Below are positions 46,926 to 56,589 of a DNA stretch of 64,000 nt, piece by piece. The translations under genes and the position numbers were made by a program. Position 1 is the stretch's first letter. Each line of letters starts with the position of its first letter. The notes below the pieces were generated by a model that was not told the DNA's origin, ran no database searches, and saw only the letters and a program-made list of their open reading frames with translations. The DNA comes from Wenyingzhuangia fucanilytica. Lineage in GTDB: Bacteria > Bacteroidota > Bacteroidia > Flavobacteriales > Flavobacteriaceae. The DNA lies in contig NZ_CP014224.1 in assembly GCF_001697185.1 (NCBI RefSeq), forward strand, positions 2,960,501 through 3,024,500, read 5' to 3'.

Positions 46926-46962
46926 TTATATTTAGTTAGCATCTGTTAATAAATATAAAGCT

Positions 46963-47661
46963 ATGAAAAACAGGACAAAATCTTTAACCATTAAACAATG
47001 GAATGAAGCAGACAGACCTAGAGAAAAATTAATTCTAAAAGGAGTTAACTCACTATCGGACGCTGAATTGATTGCTATTTTAATTGGTTCGGGAAATAGA
47101 AACGAATCTGCTGTAGAACTTTCTAAAAAAATATTAAATCACTTTAGCAATAATTTAAATCAACTCGCAAAAGCAAATATTGGGGAATTGCAAAAATTTA
47201 ATGGTATTGGAGAGGCCAAAGCCATTAGCATTGTTACCGCACTTGAAATAGGAAAACGCAGACGTTTGGCTGAAGCCTTATCTGTTCCTAAAATTACTTG
47301 TAGCAAAGATGCTTATGAAATATTCCAACCCATTATAGGAGATATTCACCATGAAGAATTTTGGGTTTTACACCTTAACAACAATAACAAAGTGATAGAA
47401 AAACAAATGATTAGTAAAGGTGGGCTCACCGGGACCTTGGTAGATCTAAGGATTATTTTTAAAAAGAGTTTAGAACTATTATCAACCGCTATCATTTTAG
47501 GTCACAATCATCCATCTGGCAAACTACAGCCTAGTTCAGCCGACAAACAAATCACTACTAAAATTAAAAACGCAAGTACTACTTTAGATATAAAAGTTTT
47601 GGATCATTTAATAATCACACAAAAAGCTTATTTTAGCTTTGCAGACGAGGGAATCTTATAA
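46963..47661 (+). CDS. radC: RadC family (JAB/MPN) protein
   Basis: The 232-residue protein has N-terminal helix-hairpin-helix segments (NANIGELQKFNGIGEAKA-like, about 66-85) and a C-terminal JAMM metal site: LGHNHPSGKLQPSSAD (HxHPSGx7-8SxxD, about 185-200) with the upstream Glu in FWVLHLNNNNKV. RadC was once linked to repair; its actual function remains unclear. It heads a plus-strand set with the polysaccharide genes. Confidence 0.94.
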   Translation: MKNRTKSLTIKQWNEADRPREKLILKGVNSLSDAELIAILIGSGNRNESAVELSKKILNHFSNNLNQLAKANIGELQKFNGIGEAKAISIVTALEIGKRRRLAEALSVPKITCSKDAYEIFQPIIGDIHHEEFWVLHLNNNNKVIEKQMISKGGLTGTLVDLRIIFKKSLELLSTAIILGHNHPSGKLQPSSADKQITTKIKNASTTLDIKVLDHLIITQKAYFSFADEGIL

Positions 47662-47665
47662 TCTT

Positions 47666-48982
47666 ATGACAGAAGAATTATTAATTTATACACAAAAAAC
47701 CACTCCAAGAGTAAGCTATATTTTTAAGCATATTTTTGTGCGTATTCTTAATATCCCAATAAAATTCACCTCTAAGATAGAAGAATTTGTTGCTCATGAT
47801 AGTTTAAAAATGAGCTATGGAAAATCTCCTTTAGGAAGTGAATTTTTTATTCAAAGTCATGGTTTATTGTTTGAACAAGGAATTAATGATATTGAAATAA
47901 ATGTATCGCAATGGGATAGTACTCCTTGCTTTTTTAGTACTGGAAAAAAATCGACCATTCCTTTTGATATTTTTGCGGCGAGTTTTTATTTATTAAGTAG
48001 ATACGAAGAATATTTACCTTGTGTGTTAGATGAAAATGATTGTTTCCCTGCCGAAGAAAGTATTGCTTTTAAACATAATTTTTTAGACAAACCTATTATT
48101 GATGTTTGGGCCTATAAACTATTAAAAGCCTTAAAAGAAGAATATCCAGAATACGAGCATAACGCTAACAAATACCAATACATTTCTACCTTTAGTGTTA
48201 ATCAAACTTTTTTATATAAAGGAAAAGGAGTTATTAGAACCATTGTTAGTGGTATTTACGATTTATTTACCTTTAAACTTTATTCTGTTTGGGCAAGAAT
48301 TGCTACTTTATTAAGTATTAAAGAAGACCCTTATAACACTTTTGATAAAATTATTTATTTACAAAAAAAATATAATGTAAAAACCATTTTCTTTTTTCTT
48401 TTAAGTAATTACACCACTTACGACAACAATGTTGCTTATACCAAAAGAAAATATCATTTACTTATAAAATCTATTGCCGATCATGCTCGTGTAGGCTTGC
48501 TTAGCTCTTATTTTACCATGGAAGATGAAGATAGTTTAATTAAGGAAACAAGTAGATTAGAAAAAATAATAAACACTCCTACAAAATTATCTAGACAGCA
48601 TTATGGAAGAAATAAACTACCCGACACTTATCATAAATTAATTGATTTAGATATTCAGGAAGACTACACCATGGGCTATCCAAAACACATGGGATTTAAA
48701 GCTAGTACTTGTACTCCTTTTTATTTTTATGATTTAGATTTTGAGATTCAGACCCCTCTAAAAGTATTTCCTTATGCTTTTAACGACACTGTTTTACGTT
48801 TTGAAATGCAATTAAGTCCAAAACAAGCTTTGATGAGGATTAATCATATTGCTAATTTGGTAAAGCAAGTTAATGGAACTTTGATTTCTATTTTTCACAA
48901 CGACTGTTTGTCTAATTTTGATGAGTGGAAGTACTGGGAAGATTTTTATGAAGATGTTTTAAAATGCGTGAAAGATTCATGA
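47666..48982 (+). CDS. polysaccharide deacetylase-like protein
   Basis: A 438-residue protein from the ATG at 47666 (MTEELLIYTQKT), just 4 bases after radC. An N-terminal DUF7033-like region (about 1-190) includes FDIFAASFYLLSRYEEYLP; the C-terminal part resembles the NodB barrel seen in deacetylase-like proteins next to surface-sugar genes, with TIFFFLLSNYTTYDNN, YPKHMGFKASTCTPFYFYD and LISIFHNDCLSNF. The classic HxxxH metal site is not obvious, so activity is uncertain. The stop overlaps the next start (ATGA). Confidence 0.78.
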   Translation: MTEELLIYTQKTTPRVSYIFKHIFVRILNIPIKFTSKIEEFVAHDSLKMSYGKSPLGSEFFIQSHGLLFEQGINDIEINVSQWDSTPCFFSTGKKSTIPFDIFAASFYLLSRYEEYLPCVLDENDCFPAEESIAFKHNFLDKPIIDVWAYKLLKALKEEYPEYEHNANKYQYISTFSVNQTFLYKGKGVIRTIVSGIYDLFTFKLYSVWARIATLLSIKEDPYNTFDKIIYLQKKYNVKTIFFFLLSNYTTYDNNVAYTKRKYHLLIKSIADHARVGLLSSYFTMEDEDSLIKETSRLEKIINTPTKLSRQHYGRNKLPDTYHKLIDLDIQEDYTMGYPKHMGFKASTCTPFYFYDLDFEIQTPLKVFPYAFNDTVLRFEMQLSPKQALMRINHIANLVKQVNGTLISIFHNDCLSNFDEWKYWEDFYEDVLKCVKDS

Positions 48983-49842
48983 TTAAGTACATCCAAAGAA
49001 AAGATTTAGATATTCAAAAATATGATACTTGTATTCAAAACGCCTTGAATTCAAGAATTTATGCGCTAAGTTATTATTTAGATATTGTAGCAGACCATTG
49101 GGATGCATTGGTGCTTGATGACTACAAAGCTGTAATGCCATTGCCTTGGAGAAGTAAATATTTCATCAAATATATTTACCCACCCTGTTGGACACAGCAA
49201 TTAGGTGTTTTTTCAACCTCTCCTTTTAGCAACACCTTAGTTGAAGAATTTATAAAAGCCATTCCTAAAAAGTTTTTAAAAACTACCATTCAGTTAAACA
49301 GTAACTGCAACTCTAAACTTTTTTACACAAAAAATAATTTTACACTAGCTTTAAATCAACCTTATCAAGATCTTCACAGAAACTACAGAAAGGACAGAAA
49401 AGACAGGTTAAAAAAATTCAAAAAATCAGGATTCTCTATTAAAGAAAACATTAAAACAAAAGACCTTATTAAACTGTTTAAAGAAAATTATTATCAAGAA
49501 TTAAAAATTAATATCTCGGATTACAACAAACTTGAGAAACTAACTTGTGAAAAAAAATTAAACACAACTATTTTAGGTGTATTTAACGAAAACAATCAGC
49601 TTATTTCTGGCTCCTTATTTTTTAAAGATGAAAAAAGAATTTACTATGTTTTTTCTGCCAATAATAAAGCAGGAAACAAGGTACAAGGAAATACTGCTAT
49701 TTTAGATTTTATGATTCAGAAATACTCCAATTCCGACTTTACATTAGATTTTGAAGGTTCAATGCACCCTGGAATTGCTTCCTTTTTTAAAAGTTTTGGA
49801 AGTGAATTAGAGACTTATTACTACTACACTAAAAAAATATAA
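48979..49842 (+). CDS. GNAT/FemAB-like acyltransferase
   Basis: The 287-residue protein from the ATG at 48979 (MIKYIQRKDLDI) has the double-GNAT look of FemAB-like transferases: YALSYYLDIVADHW in the first half, HRNYRKDRKDRLKKFKKSGF in the middle, and NTAILDFMIQKYSNSDFTLDFEGS in the second half. It may acylate a surface sugar. The start overlaps the upstream stop as ATGA and its TAA overlaps the next ATG, so three genes are translationally coupled. Confidence 0.75.
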   Translation: MIKYIQRKDLDIQKYDTCIQNALNSRIYALSYYLDIVADHWDALVLDDYKAVMPLPWRSKYFIKYIYPPCWTQQLGVFSTSPFSNTLVEEFIKAIPKKFLKTTIQLNSNCNSKLFYTKNNFTLALNQPYQDLHRNYRKDRKDRLKKFKKSGFSIKENIKTKDLIKLFKENYYQELKINISDYNKLEKLTCEKKLNTTILGVFNENNQLISGSLFFKDEKRIYYVFSANNKAGNKVQGNTAILDFMIQKYSNSDFTLDFEGSMHPGIASFFKSFGSELETYYYYTKKI

Positions 49843-50690
49843 TGAAAGACACCGGAGAAAGACACATTCTTAAAGAAAAATTTAATTCTATAGAAGAATA
49901 CTACAATCATTTAATGCATTTAAAAACATACATTTATGCTGCAGAAAAAACTATAGGAAAAACCGTTTTAGACATGGGTAGCGGAAGCGGGTACGGAAGC
50001 AAAATTCTATCCGAAAAAGCTAAAACAACTATAGGAGTAGATATTGATGAAGAATCCATTAAATATGCAAATGAACACTACTCATCTTATAATACAAATT
50101 TCACGACAATTTCTAATTTAGAAAACAAAAAATTTGATATTATAACTTCTTTTCAAGTTATTGAGCATGTTTTTGACCTAAACGAATACGTTAAAACGAT
50201 ATCAAAATATTTAAAAGACGATGGATTAGTATATATATCAACTCCCAACATCGAACATAGATTATTTACTTTTCAGCATCCTTGGAATCAATTTCACATA
50301 AAAGAGTTTTCAAGAAAAAGTCTAATAAAACTACTTTCTAAAGAGTTTGAATCTGTTGAAATATATAACATTGGAAGCAAAACTGATATATGCGAATATG
50401 AAATAAAAAGAACAAAAAAATTACGTTTTATAACGTTTCCTTTGAGTTTAAAAATATTTCCTCGGAAAATAAAAAACAAACTACTTCAGTATCAATCTAA
50501 AATCTTCATCAAAACAAAGAAACTGTTTTTCCAACCAACGATAAACTCTAACAAAACAGATGACTTCACTTTAAAATATTCAATCAACGATATAATAATT
50601 ACTAAAGAAAATATTAATACGACAGACTTATTAGCAGTCTGTAAATTCAAAAAGAAACCTCTTTCTTATACAGAAAAAATAAAAAAATAA
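49842..50690 (+). CDS. class I SAM-dependent methyltransferase
   Basis: The 282-residue protein has a Rossmann methyltransferase core: TVLDMGSGSGYGSKILSE (motif I, about 42-59), TTIGVDIDEESIKYAN (motif II) and FDIITSFQVIEHVFDL (motif IV, about 101-116). The pattern, and Q-V-I-E-H, fit the Methyltransf_11/UbiG-like group. The substrate is probably a glycan or glycolipid, judged only from the neighbours. Its 3' end overlaps the convergent flippase gene by 44 bases. Confidence 0.88.
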   Translation: MKDTGERHILKEKFNSIEEYYNHLMHLKTYIYAAEKTIGKTVLDMGSGSGYGSKILSEKAKTTIGVDIDEESIKYANEHYSSYNTNFTTISNLENKKFDIITSFQVIEHVFDLNEYVKTISKYLKDDGLVYISTPNIEHRLFTFQHPWNQFHIKEFSRKSLIKLLSKEFESVEIYNIGSKTDICEYEIKRTKKLRFITFPLSLKIFPRKIKNKLLQYQSKIFIKTKKLFFQPTINSNKTDDFTLKYSINDIIITKENINTTDLLAVCKFKKKPLSYTEKIKK

Positions 50691-51828
50691 ACGAACTAAA
50701 ATAGCCTATCATCATTGACAAACAAGCTCCTATTAAACCGTAAGAACTTAATAAAAACCAACCAACTATTAAAAGAACAAAACCTATTAAAGATTTTTGA
50801 ATATTTTCTTTATATCTCCCTAAACCAGAAAAATAATTTCCATATATATTTCCTATCGAATGAAAAAAAACACCAATAGACAAATAACACATACATTCTT
50901 TAATTACTCTTATATCTTCTTTTATAACTATCCCCAAAATATTTTCAGGAATTAATAACAAAACAACAATAGCTATAATCGTATAAACCCCTGTGTTTTT
51001 AATAGATTTATTGGTTATCCTAATTTTATCTTTAATTTCCTTCATATTTAATATTTCAGAATATTGATTTACTGAAATACTTCTTGATATTATAAGGACA
51101 GACTCTGTAATAGACACTGCAACTGAAAACAATCCCAAAGTATAAGCCCCCAACACTTCATATATTATATAATACAAAAATCTATTATTTAACAAATGAA
51201 CACCAACACTTACCTCATTACCTAGACCATATCTATATATTGATTTCAAAACTTTATCACTTAAGCCTTCTTTTTTATCATCCCTAAACACAAAAAAAAC
51301 AGATATCAAAAAAACTATTCCAAAAGAAACATACAGGCTAATAACATATGAATTGATTGATCTTAAGCCAACAACAAAAATCATAAAAATCAAACTAGAC
51401 ACAACTAAAGTTGGTTGCAAAAGAAACAAAAAATTGTACCTTTCTATATCTTTTCTTCCTATAAAAATCATTTGATTTGCAGAAAAAAAACCATTTAATA
51501 CCGCTATAAAATATAAGTGCTTATGAATTGACTCTTTATGAACATACATTAGAACTAGACTTGGCATAACAGCTATTAAAACAGTCCACAAATAAGATGT
51601 TCTTATAAGAACATTTAATTTCATTTTTTTAACATGATACGCAATAGTACTACCCGATAAAATATTAACCAAAATTAAAACCAATGACAAGTCTGTTAAA
51701 AAAAGACTTATTTTACCTCTTCCATCAGCCCCTAAAACATTTAAGGTTAAAAAAACAATCGCCATATTCACTACAGCAACTCCTCCCCTAACAACTAAAG
51801 TTTGAAATATGTTTTTACTTATTTTCAA
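50647..51828 (-). CDS. oligosaccharide flippase-like membrane protein (MOP superfamily)
   Basis: A 393-residue protein with about 12 membrane helices, resembling Wzx/PST flippases that turn lipid-linked oligosaccharides across the inner membrane. GVAVVNMAIVFLTLNVLGADGRGKISLF near the N-terminus is typical. The start codon is TTG at 51828, overlapping the stop of the glycosyltransferase gene as TTGA. It is very AT-rich, like its neighbour. It converges on the methyltransferase with a 44-base overlap. Confidence 0.85.
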   Translation of the reverse strand: MKISKNIFQTLVVRGGVAVVNMAIVFLTLNVLGADGRGKISLFLTDLSLVLILVNILSGSTIAYHVKKMKLNVLIRTSYLWTVLIAVMPSLVLMYVHKESIHKHLYFIAVLNGFFSANQMIFIGRKDIERYNFLFLLQPTLVVSSLIFMIFVVGLRSINSYVISLYVSFGIVFLISVFFVFRDDKKEGLSDKVLKSIYRYGLGNEVSVGVHLLNNRFLYYIIYEVLGAYTLGLFSVAVSITESVLIISRSISVNQYSEILNMKEIKDKIRITNKSIKNTGVYTIIAIVVLLLIPENILGIVIKEDIRVIKECMCYLSIGVFFHSIGNIYGNYFSGLGRYKENIQKSLIGFVLLIVGWFLLSSYGLIGACLSMMIGYFSSFIFLFFLYKKEVSF

Positions 51829-52961
51829 TTATTAACTTTTTGAATAAAACCCAACAATTTTCCTTCGATATGTTCCCATAAGTAGCCTTTTTCTATTTTG
51901 GTAACAGCCTTATTAGAAACATCGGCATAAAATATAGGGTCATCTATAAATCGCTGTAACTTTGTTGCTACTTTTTCAGTATCATTTGGCTCTACCAATT
52001 CACAAAAATCAGCTTGCACATATCCTTTTTTTAGAGCTTTTAAATTACTGTAAACAACGGGAATACCACAAGCATTATAATGAAAAACCTTAATAGGCAA
52101 ACACCTTGTGTTTTCTATATCGTTATCTCTTAAATCTAAAGCTACATCAAAACTCAAAATAGCCTTACTAAAATCTTCAAAAGGAACCATTTCATTTATC
52201 TCAACATTTAAACTTGGGTATTTTTCTATTAGGTTTCTAAAACCTATACGTTCCTGTTTTAAAAACGTTTTTCCAACAAGTACCAACACAACTTTAAGAT
52301 CAGGGTTGTTTACTCTTAAACTTTCAGCTACCTTAAAAACCCTATTTATCCCTTTTTCTTCACTAAACTTTCCAGAATACCCAACCCTAAAAATTTTAGA
52401 CAACAATTTCTTTCCTTTTAAAGAAACATATTTTCTCTTTGGATAATAAGAAATAATTTCTTTTGGTTTTAATGGAAATAAAAAATCATATATCTTTTTT
52501 TTATAATATTCTCCTACAATAAATCCATCTACTAAAGAGGCTGCATATAGATTAAAAACAAACATCGTAAAGAACTTAGTCGTTTTTGATATAAAATTTA
52601 AATCGTATAAATTCTTTTTTGACGGATACCACTCTGTTACATCATAAATAATTTTACAAGATGGATACTGTTCTTGAAATTTTTTAGCAGCTAGAATAGG
52701 GAGTGGTTCTCCACAAATAATCATTTCAGGACTTAACAAAATCAACTGTTCGCAAAACCAACTAACCCTTTCTCTTCTAGACAACTCATCTCCCTTTATC
52801 CAATACGTATCTTTTAAGTTAAAATTTTTATCGCCATAAGTAGAACAAACATCAACCTTAAAGTTTTTTCTCTCTAACGTATCTTTGATATGAAAAAAAA
52901 TCCTATCATCATTTACATAATGACTAGACGTTAAATAAATGACTTTTATTTTATTAATCAT
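51825..52961 (-). CDS. glycosyltransferase family 4-like protein
   Basis: About 378 residues, GT-B fold. The N-terminal domain runs KVIYLTSSHYVNDDRIFFH and carries YDVTEWYPS; the C-terminal donor domain has RVGYSGKFSEEKGINRVF, then PIKVFHYNACGIPVVYSNL in place of the usual GT4 E-x7-E region. It should add a sugar from a nucleotide donor to a surface glycan. I choose the ATG at 52961; a GTG at 52964 directly abuts rarA. It sits between rarA and the flippase gene. Confidence 0.85.
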   Translation of the reverse strand: MINKIKVIYLTSSHYVNDDRIFFHIKDTLERKNFKVDVCSTYGDKNFNLKDTYWIKGDELSRRERVSWFCEQLILLSPEMIICGEPLPILAAKKFQEQYPSCKIIYDVTEWYPSKKNLYDLNFISKTTKFFTMFVFNLYAASLVDGFIVGEYYKKKIYDFLFPLKPKEIISYYPKRKYVSLKGKKLLSKIFRVGYSGKFSEEKGINRVFKVAESLRVNNPDLKVVLVLVGKTFLKQERIGFRNLIEKYPSLNVEINEMVPFEDFSKAILSFDVALDLRDNDIENTRCLPIKVFHYNACGIPVVYSNLKALKKGYVQADFCELVEPNDTEKVATKLQRFIDDPIFYADVSNKAVTKIEKGYLWEHIEGKLLGFIQKVNN

Positions 52962-52964
52962 CAC

Positions 52965-54242
52965 CTACTTCTTTTCATATTTATCACCCCACCTATCTTT
53001 CATTATTTTTCTAAACTCATTTTCACGAGCATTCACCCCAGGATTGTATAATGATAGTCCTTTTAATTCATCTGGTAAAAACTCTTGTTCTATAAAATTA
53101 CCTGGATAAGCATGAGCATATTTATATTCTTTACCATAATTCATATCCTTCATCAATTTAGTAGGTGCATTTCTTAAATGCAAAGGAACGGGTAAATCTC
53201 CTGTTTGTTTAACAACTTGTATCGCTTTATTAATAGCCTCGTAACTTGCGTTGCTTTTTGCCGAATTAGCTAAATAAATAGCACATTGACTTAATAAAAT
53301 TCTAGCTTCTGGATAGCCAATAGTCGTTACTGCCTGAAATGTATTGGTTGCCATAATTAAAGCTGTTGGATTGGCATTACCAATATCTTCTGATGCCGAT
53401 ATTAACATTCTACGAGCAATAAACTTTACATCTTCTCCACCCTCTACCATTCTTGCCAACCAATATACCGCTCCGTTAGGATCAGACCCTCTGATGGATT
53501 TTATAAAGGCCGAAACTATGTCGTAATGCTGTTCTCCTGTTTTATCATATCGTACTACATTTCGTTGTACTTTTTCTAAAACCAAATCATTGGTAATTTC
53601 AACTCCTTCTTCCTCAGAAGCGACTATCAACTCAAAAACATTTAGCAGTTTTCTAGCATCACCGCTAGACACCTGTAACAAGGCATCAATTTCTTTTAAA
53701 ACCACCTTCTTTTTAGCAATTACCTCATCTTTTTCCATGGCTCTTTGCAGCAAAGCCTCCATATCACTCTTATCAAACGGGTTTAGAATATAAACTTGGC
53801 AACGAGACAGCAAAGCCGGAATCACTTCAAAACTCGGATTTTCGGTAGTAGCTCCAATCAACGTTACCCAACCTTTTTCTACAGCTGCTAACAAAGAATC
53901 TTGTTGAGACTTACTAAATCTATGAATCTCATCAATAAACAAAATAGGATTTTTTGTTGTAAACAAACCTCCACTTTGCTTGGCTTTATCTATTACCTCT
54001 CTAACATCTTTTACTCCCGAATTAATCGCACTTAAAGTAAAAAAAGGTCGCTTAGAGGTTTCTGCAATAATATTTGCCAACGTTGTTTTACCAATACCTG
54101 GAGGCCCCCATAAAATTAACGAGGGAATAATTCCTTTATTGATATGGTTAGTCAACACCCCTGTTTTACCTACAAGATGTTGCTGACTAATATAGTCTTC
54201 TAATGTTTTAGGACGAATACGTTCTGCTAAAGGTTGATTCAT
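52965..54242 (-). CDS. rarA: replication-associated recombination protein A (AAA ATPase)
   Basis: A 425-residue clamp-loader-like ATPase (RarA/MgsA) that acts at stalled forks. [19 protein letters not shown] is Walker A (about 38-56), [24 protein letters not shown] has Walker B and sensor residues, and the C-terminal tetramerisation region has [22 protein letters not shown] use the ATG at 54242 ([14 protein letters not shown]); the 12-residue upstream extension is translated from a repeat-like spacer. Confidence 0.95.
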   Translation of the reverse strand: MNQPLAERIRPKTLEDYISQQHLVGKTGVLTNHINKGIIPSLILWGPPGIGKTTLANIIAETSKRPFFTLSAINSGVKDVREVIDKAKQSGGLFTTKNPILFIDEIHRFSKSQQDSLLAAVEKGWVTLIGATTENPSFEVIPALLSRCQVYILNPFDKSDMEALLQRAMEKDEVIAKKKVVLKEIDALLQVSSGDARKLLNVFELIVASEEEGVEITNDLVLEKVQRNVVRYDKTGEQHYDIVSAFIKSIRGSDPNGAVYWLARMVEGGEDVKFIARRMLISASEDIGNANPTALIMATNTFQAVTTIGYPEARILLSQCAIYLANSAKSNASYEAINKAIQVVKQTGDLPVPLHLRNAPTKLMKDMNYGKEYKYAHAYPGNFIEQEFLPDELKGLSLYNPGVNARENEFRKIMKDRWGDKYEKK

Positions 54243-54254
54243 AAAGTAAATATA

Positions 54255-54310
54255 CGAGTTACAACTAGCAATTAACAATTGATGATTGGCAATTATTTTT
54301 AACTTTTAAA
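54255..54310. repeat. word-like repeat upstream of rarA (CAATTAACAATT type)
   Basis: ACAACTAGCAATTAACAATT and GATGATTGGCAATTATTTTT words resemble the arms at 23304 and 24012, followed by TTTAACTTTTAAAC. It lies between the divergent rarA and OsmC-like genes. Confidence 0.5.
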
Positions 54311-54350
54311 CTGCTTTCATTCTACTTTTCAATACGTCAATTACTTTACT

Positions 54351-54358
54351 TATTTTTG
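54351..54358 (+). promoter_or_regulatory. predicted -7 element TATTTTTG of the OsmC-like gene
   Basis: An exact TAnnTTTG match 21 bases upstream of the ATG at 54380. Confidence 0.45.
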
Positions 54359-54379
54359 ACCTCATAAAAATACAGAAAC

Positions 54380-54805
54380 ATGGCAACACAAAAAATAAGT
54401 TTAAATTGGAAAGAAGGGGTATATTTTGAATCTGAAGGACCAGGAGGAATAGTTCCTATTGATGGTTCCGAAGAAGTAGGTGGACAAGGAAAAGGGTTAA
54501 GACCAAAAGCATTAATGTTATCTGCGCTAGCGGGTTGTTCTGGAATTGACGTAGCTTCTTTAATAAAAAAAATGCGTATTGATGTAGATACTTTTGATAT
54601 TGATGTTGAGGCAGAACTAACAGAAGAACATCCAAAATTCTACCACAAAGTATGGGTAAACTTTAATTTTTACGGAGATAATTTAAACGAAAAGAAAATA
54701 GAAAAAGCAGTTACCTTATCTGTAGACACCTATTGTGGTGTAATGGAAATGTTTAGACAGTTTGCTACTGTAGAAACTAAAATTAATTATTTTCCTAAGA
54801 AATAA
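54380..54805 (+). CDS. OsmC/Ohr family protein
   Basis: The 141-residue protein matches the OsmC-like fold: LRPKALMLSALAGCSGIDVASLIKKM carries the first reactive Cys (about residue 53) and SVDTYCGVMEMFRQFA the second (about 118). Such proteins reduce organic hydroperoxides with a Cys pair. Here it is 15 bases upstream of map and probably in one transcript. Which OsmC subgroup it belongs to is not certain. Confidence 0.9.
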   Translation: MATQKISLNWKEGVYFESEGPGGIVPIDGSEEVGGQGKGLRPKALMLSALAGCSGIDVASLIKKMRIDVDTFDIDVEAELTEEHPKFYHKVWVNFNFYGDNLNEKKIEKAVTLSVDTYCGVMEMFRQFATVETKINYFPKK

Positions 54806-54820
54806 TTTTAAACCTTTAAG

Positions 54821-55585
54821 ATGTCAATAACAAAAGAATCTGAGTTAGTTGGAATGAAAAAAATTAGTGAGGTTGTTGGCACCACACTAAAACTAATGAT
54901 AGCATATGCTAAAGTGGGCATGTCTACCAAAGAGTTAGATGAATATGGAGGAGAAATTTTAAAAAAATATGGAGCAAAATCTGCCCCTTATGAAACCTAC
55001 AATTTCCCTGGCTACACCTGTATTAGTGTAAATGAAGAAGTAGCGCACGGAATTCCTGCTAAAGATAAAATTCTTAAAGAAGGAGATTTAATAAATATTG
55101 ATGTTTCTGCTGAATTAAATGGTTTTTGGTCTGACAATGGATGTTCTTTTGTACTAGGAAAAGACATTTACAACCATCAACCTCTTGTAAACGCTTCTAA
55201 AAACATCCTAAAAAAAGCCATTAGCAATATTAAAGGCGGGGTAAAAATAGCAGACATCGGACAGCTTATCGAAACAGAAGCTAAGAAAAATGGCTTTAAA
55301 GTAATTAAGAATTTAGCAGGACATGGTGTAGGAAGAAGTTTACACGAAGAACCTGAAAACATCTTAAATTACAGAGTAAAAACAAATCGTGAGAGGTTTA
55401 AGAAAAATACAACTGTTGCTATAGAAACTTTTATTACTACAAAATCTACCATTGCATTGGAGTTAAATGATGGTTGGACTTTGGTTGGTGACAAAGGTGG
55501 CTATGTAACCCAACACGAACAAACTATTTTAATTACAGATCATAACCCTGTAATTCTTACAGAATCTAACGGAATTTGGAATTAA
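54821..55585 (+). CDS. map: type I methionyl aminopeptidase
   Basis: A 254-residue metallo-aminopeptidase removing the initiator Met. The five metal ligands fit INIDVSAELNGFWSDNG (two Asp), GHGVGRSLHEEPE (His), and the later AIETFITTKS and TQHEQTILIT (two Glu). The length matches type I enzymes without extensions. In many bacteria map lies with ribosomal genes; here it follows the OsmC-like gene. Confidence 0.95.
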   Translation: MSITKESELVGMKKISEVVGTTLKLMIAYAKVGMSTKELDEYGGEILKKYGAKSAPYETYNFPGYTCISVNEEVAHGIPAKDKILKEGDLINIDVSAELNGFWSDNGCSFVLGKDIYNHQPLVNASKNILKKAISNIKGGVKIADIGQLIETEAKKNGFKVIKNLAGHGVGRSLHEEPENILNYRVKTNRERFKKNTTVAIETFITTKSTIALELNDGWTLVGDKGGYVTQHEQTILITDHNPVILTESNGIWN

Positions 55586-55594
55586 CCAACATAT

Positions 55595-55628
55595 AAAAAA
55601 AGGAAAGCAATTTAGCTTTCCTTTTTTT
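55595..55628. terminator. bidirectional terminator between map and the PAP2 gene
   Basis: AAAAAAAGGAAAGC pairs with GCTTTCCTTTTTTT across AATTTA; A-run and T-run serve both convergent genes. Confidence 0.88.
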
Positions 55629-56202
55629 ATATGTTTTTAGTAAACCACTTACCAACTAAATACTTCGCTAATTTTAAATATAAAACAGCTTCTAAAATTC
55701 CTAAAGCATAACCGCATATAATATCTACAGGATAATGTTTTCCCATATATATTCTACTATAAGCAAAAAGTAATGGATAGATATAAAATAAAACTGTCCA
55801 TTTAAATTTATCCTTAAACAACAAATACATAAAAGTAGTTACTGCCATAGAAGTGGTTGCATGTCCTGATACAAAACTAAAACTACGAGAACATTGTAAA
55901 ATTCTAATTTGCTCCATAACCCCTACTTGCCAACACGGTCTTGGTCTTTCAAAAGTATGTTTAAAAACATTTACCAAAACATCAGACAAACCAGCCATAA
56001 TGCAAATAAACAAGAACAGAAATAATCCTTGTTTCCAAGTAAAGTTTTTTATTAGTAAAAAAAGCCAAAAAAGAAAAAGGGGAATCCAGTTTAAAGGTTT
56101 GGTAATTGCCAACCAAAAAGCATCATAGGCTTCACTCCCAAAATGATTTAGATATATCAATAATTGCTCATCTGCTTGAATAATAGCATCAATAAAACTC
56201 AT
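55627..56202 (-). CDS. PAP2 family phosphatase
   Basis: A 191-residue membrane protein with about five helices. The acid-phosphatase motifs are FERPRPCWQ (K/RxxxxxxRP, about 92-100), SFVSGHATTSM (PSGH-like, about 111-121) and SRIYMGKHYPVDIICGY (SRxxxxxHxxxD, about 147-163). It probably dephosphorylates undecaprenyl pyrophosphate or another lipid phosphate. The start overlaps the last base of tatA's stop. Confidence 0.92.
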   Translation of the reverse strand: MSFIDAIIQADEQLLIYLNHFGSEAYDAFWLAITKPLNWIPLFLFWLFLLIKNFTWKQGLFLFLFICIMAGLSDVLVNVFKHTFERPRPCWQVGVMEQIRILQCSRSFSFVSGHATTSMAVTTFMYLLFKDKFKWTVLFYIYPLLFAYSRIYMGKHYPVDIICGYALGILEAVLYLKLAKYLVGKWFTKNI

Positions 56203-56483
56203 TACTTCATTCGTTTTATAGGCCCTGTAAAATCATCAATACTAGATTTAACATCATCAACAGCATCTTTTACATCTTTGGTTACATCTAAGTCTATTCC
56301 GTTTTTTGTTGCAGAGCTATTAATTTCTCTTTTGATATCATTCGTAGCGTTTTTAACTTGATTGATTCCTTTTGCCAATCCTCTTGCTATTTCAGGAATT
56401 TTATCTGCACCAAAAAGCATTACTACAAGTAGTAAAATAATAAAGACTTCTGGACCTCCAATAAATAAAAACATATCGTTCAA
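56202..56483 (-). CDS. tatA: twin-arginine translocase subunit TatA/TatE
   Basis: The 93-residue protein has an N-terminal membrane helix GGPEVFIILLLVVMLFGADK with the conserved Phe-Gly hinge, an amphipathic helix IPEIARGLAKGINQVKNA, and a charged tail (about 45-93). This is the pore subunit for export of folded proteins. tatC is not in the window. The start could be Met4. Its stop overlaps the start of the PAP2 gene by one base. Confidence 0.93.
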   Translation of the reverse strand: MNDMFLFIGGPEVFIILLLVVMLFGADKIPEIARGLAKGINQVKNATNDIKREINSSATKNGIDLDVTKDVKDAVDDVKSSIDDFTGPIKRMK

Positions 56484-56494
56484 ATTTTATGTAA

Positions 56495-56502
56495 CAAAGA
56501 TA
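56495..56502 (-). promoter_or_regulatory. predicted -7 element TATCTTTG of tatA
   Basis: An exact TAnnTTTG match on the minus strand 11 bases upstream of the tatA ATG; the leader would be about 8 bases. Confidence 0.45.
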
Positions 56503-56540
56503 GTAGGAATAATTGACTTTTTATGGTTTTATAATTCCAC

Positions 56541-56572
56541 AAAAAAGACCTCATAAATGAGGCCTTTTTTTA
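56541..56572 (-). terminator. terminator after leuA
   Basis: AAGACCTCA pairs with TGAGGCCTT (one G-T pair) across TAAA, with A- and T-runs on both sides. Confidence 0.85.
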
Positions 56573-56589
56573 TAACTAACATTGTATGA

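Noticed and set aside
50294-50479. A 61-codon frame antisense to the methyltransferase
   Set aside because: It is a short shadow frame of AT-rich coding sequence with no support.
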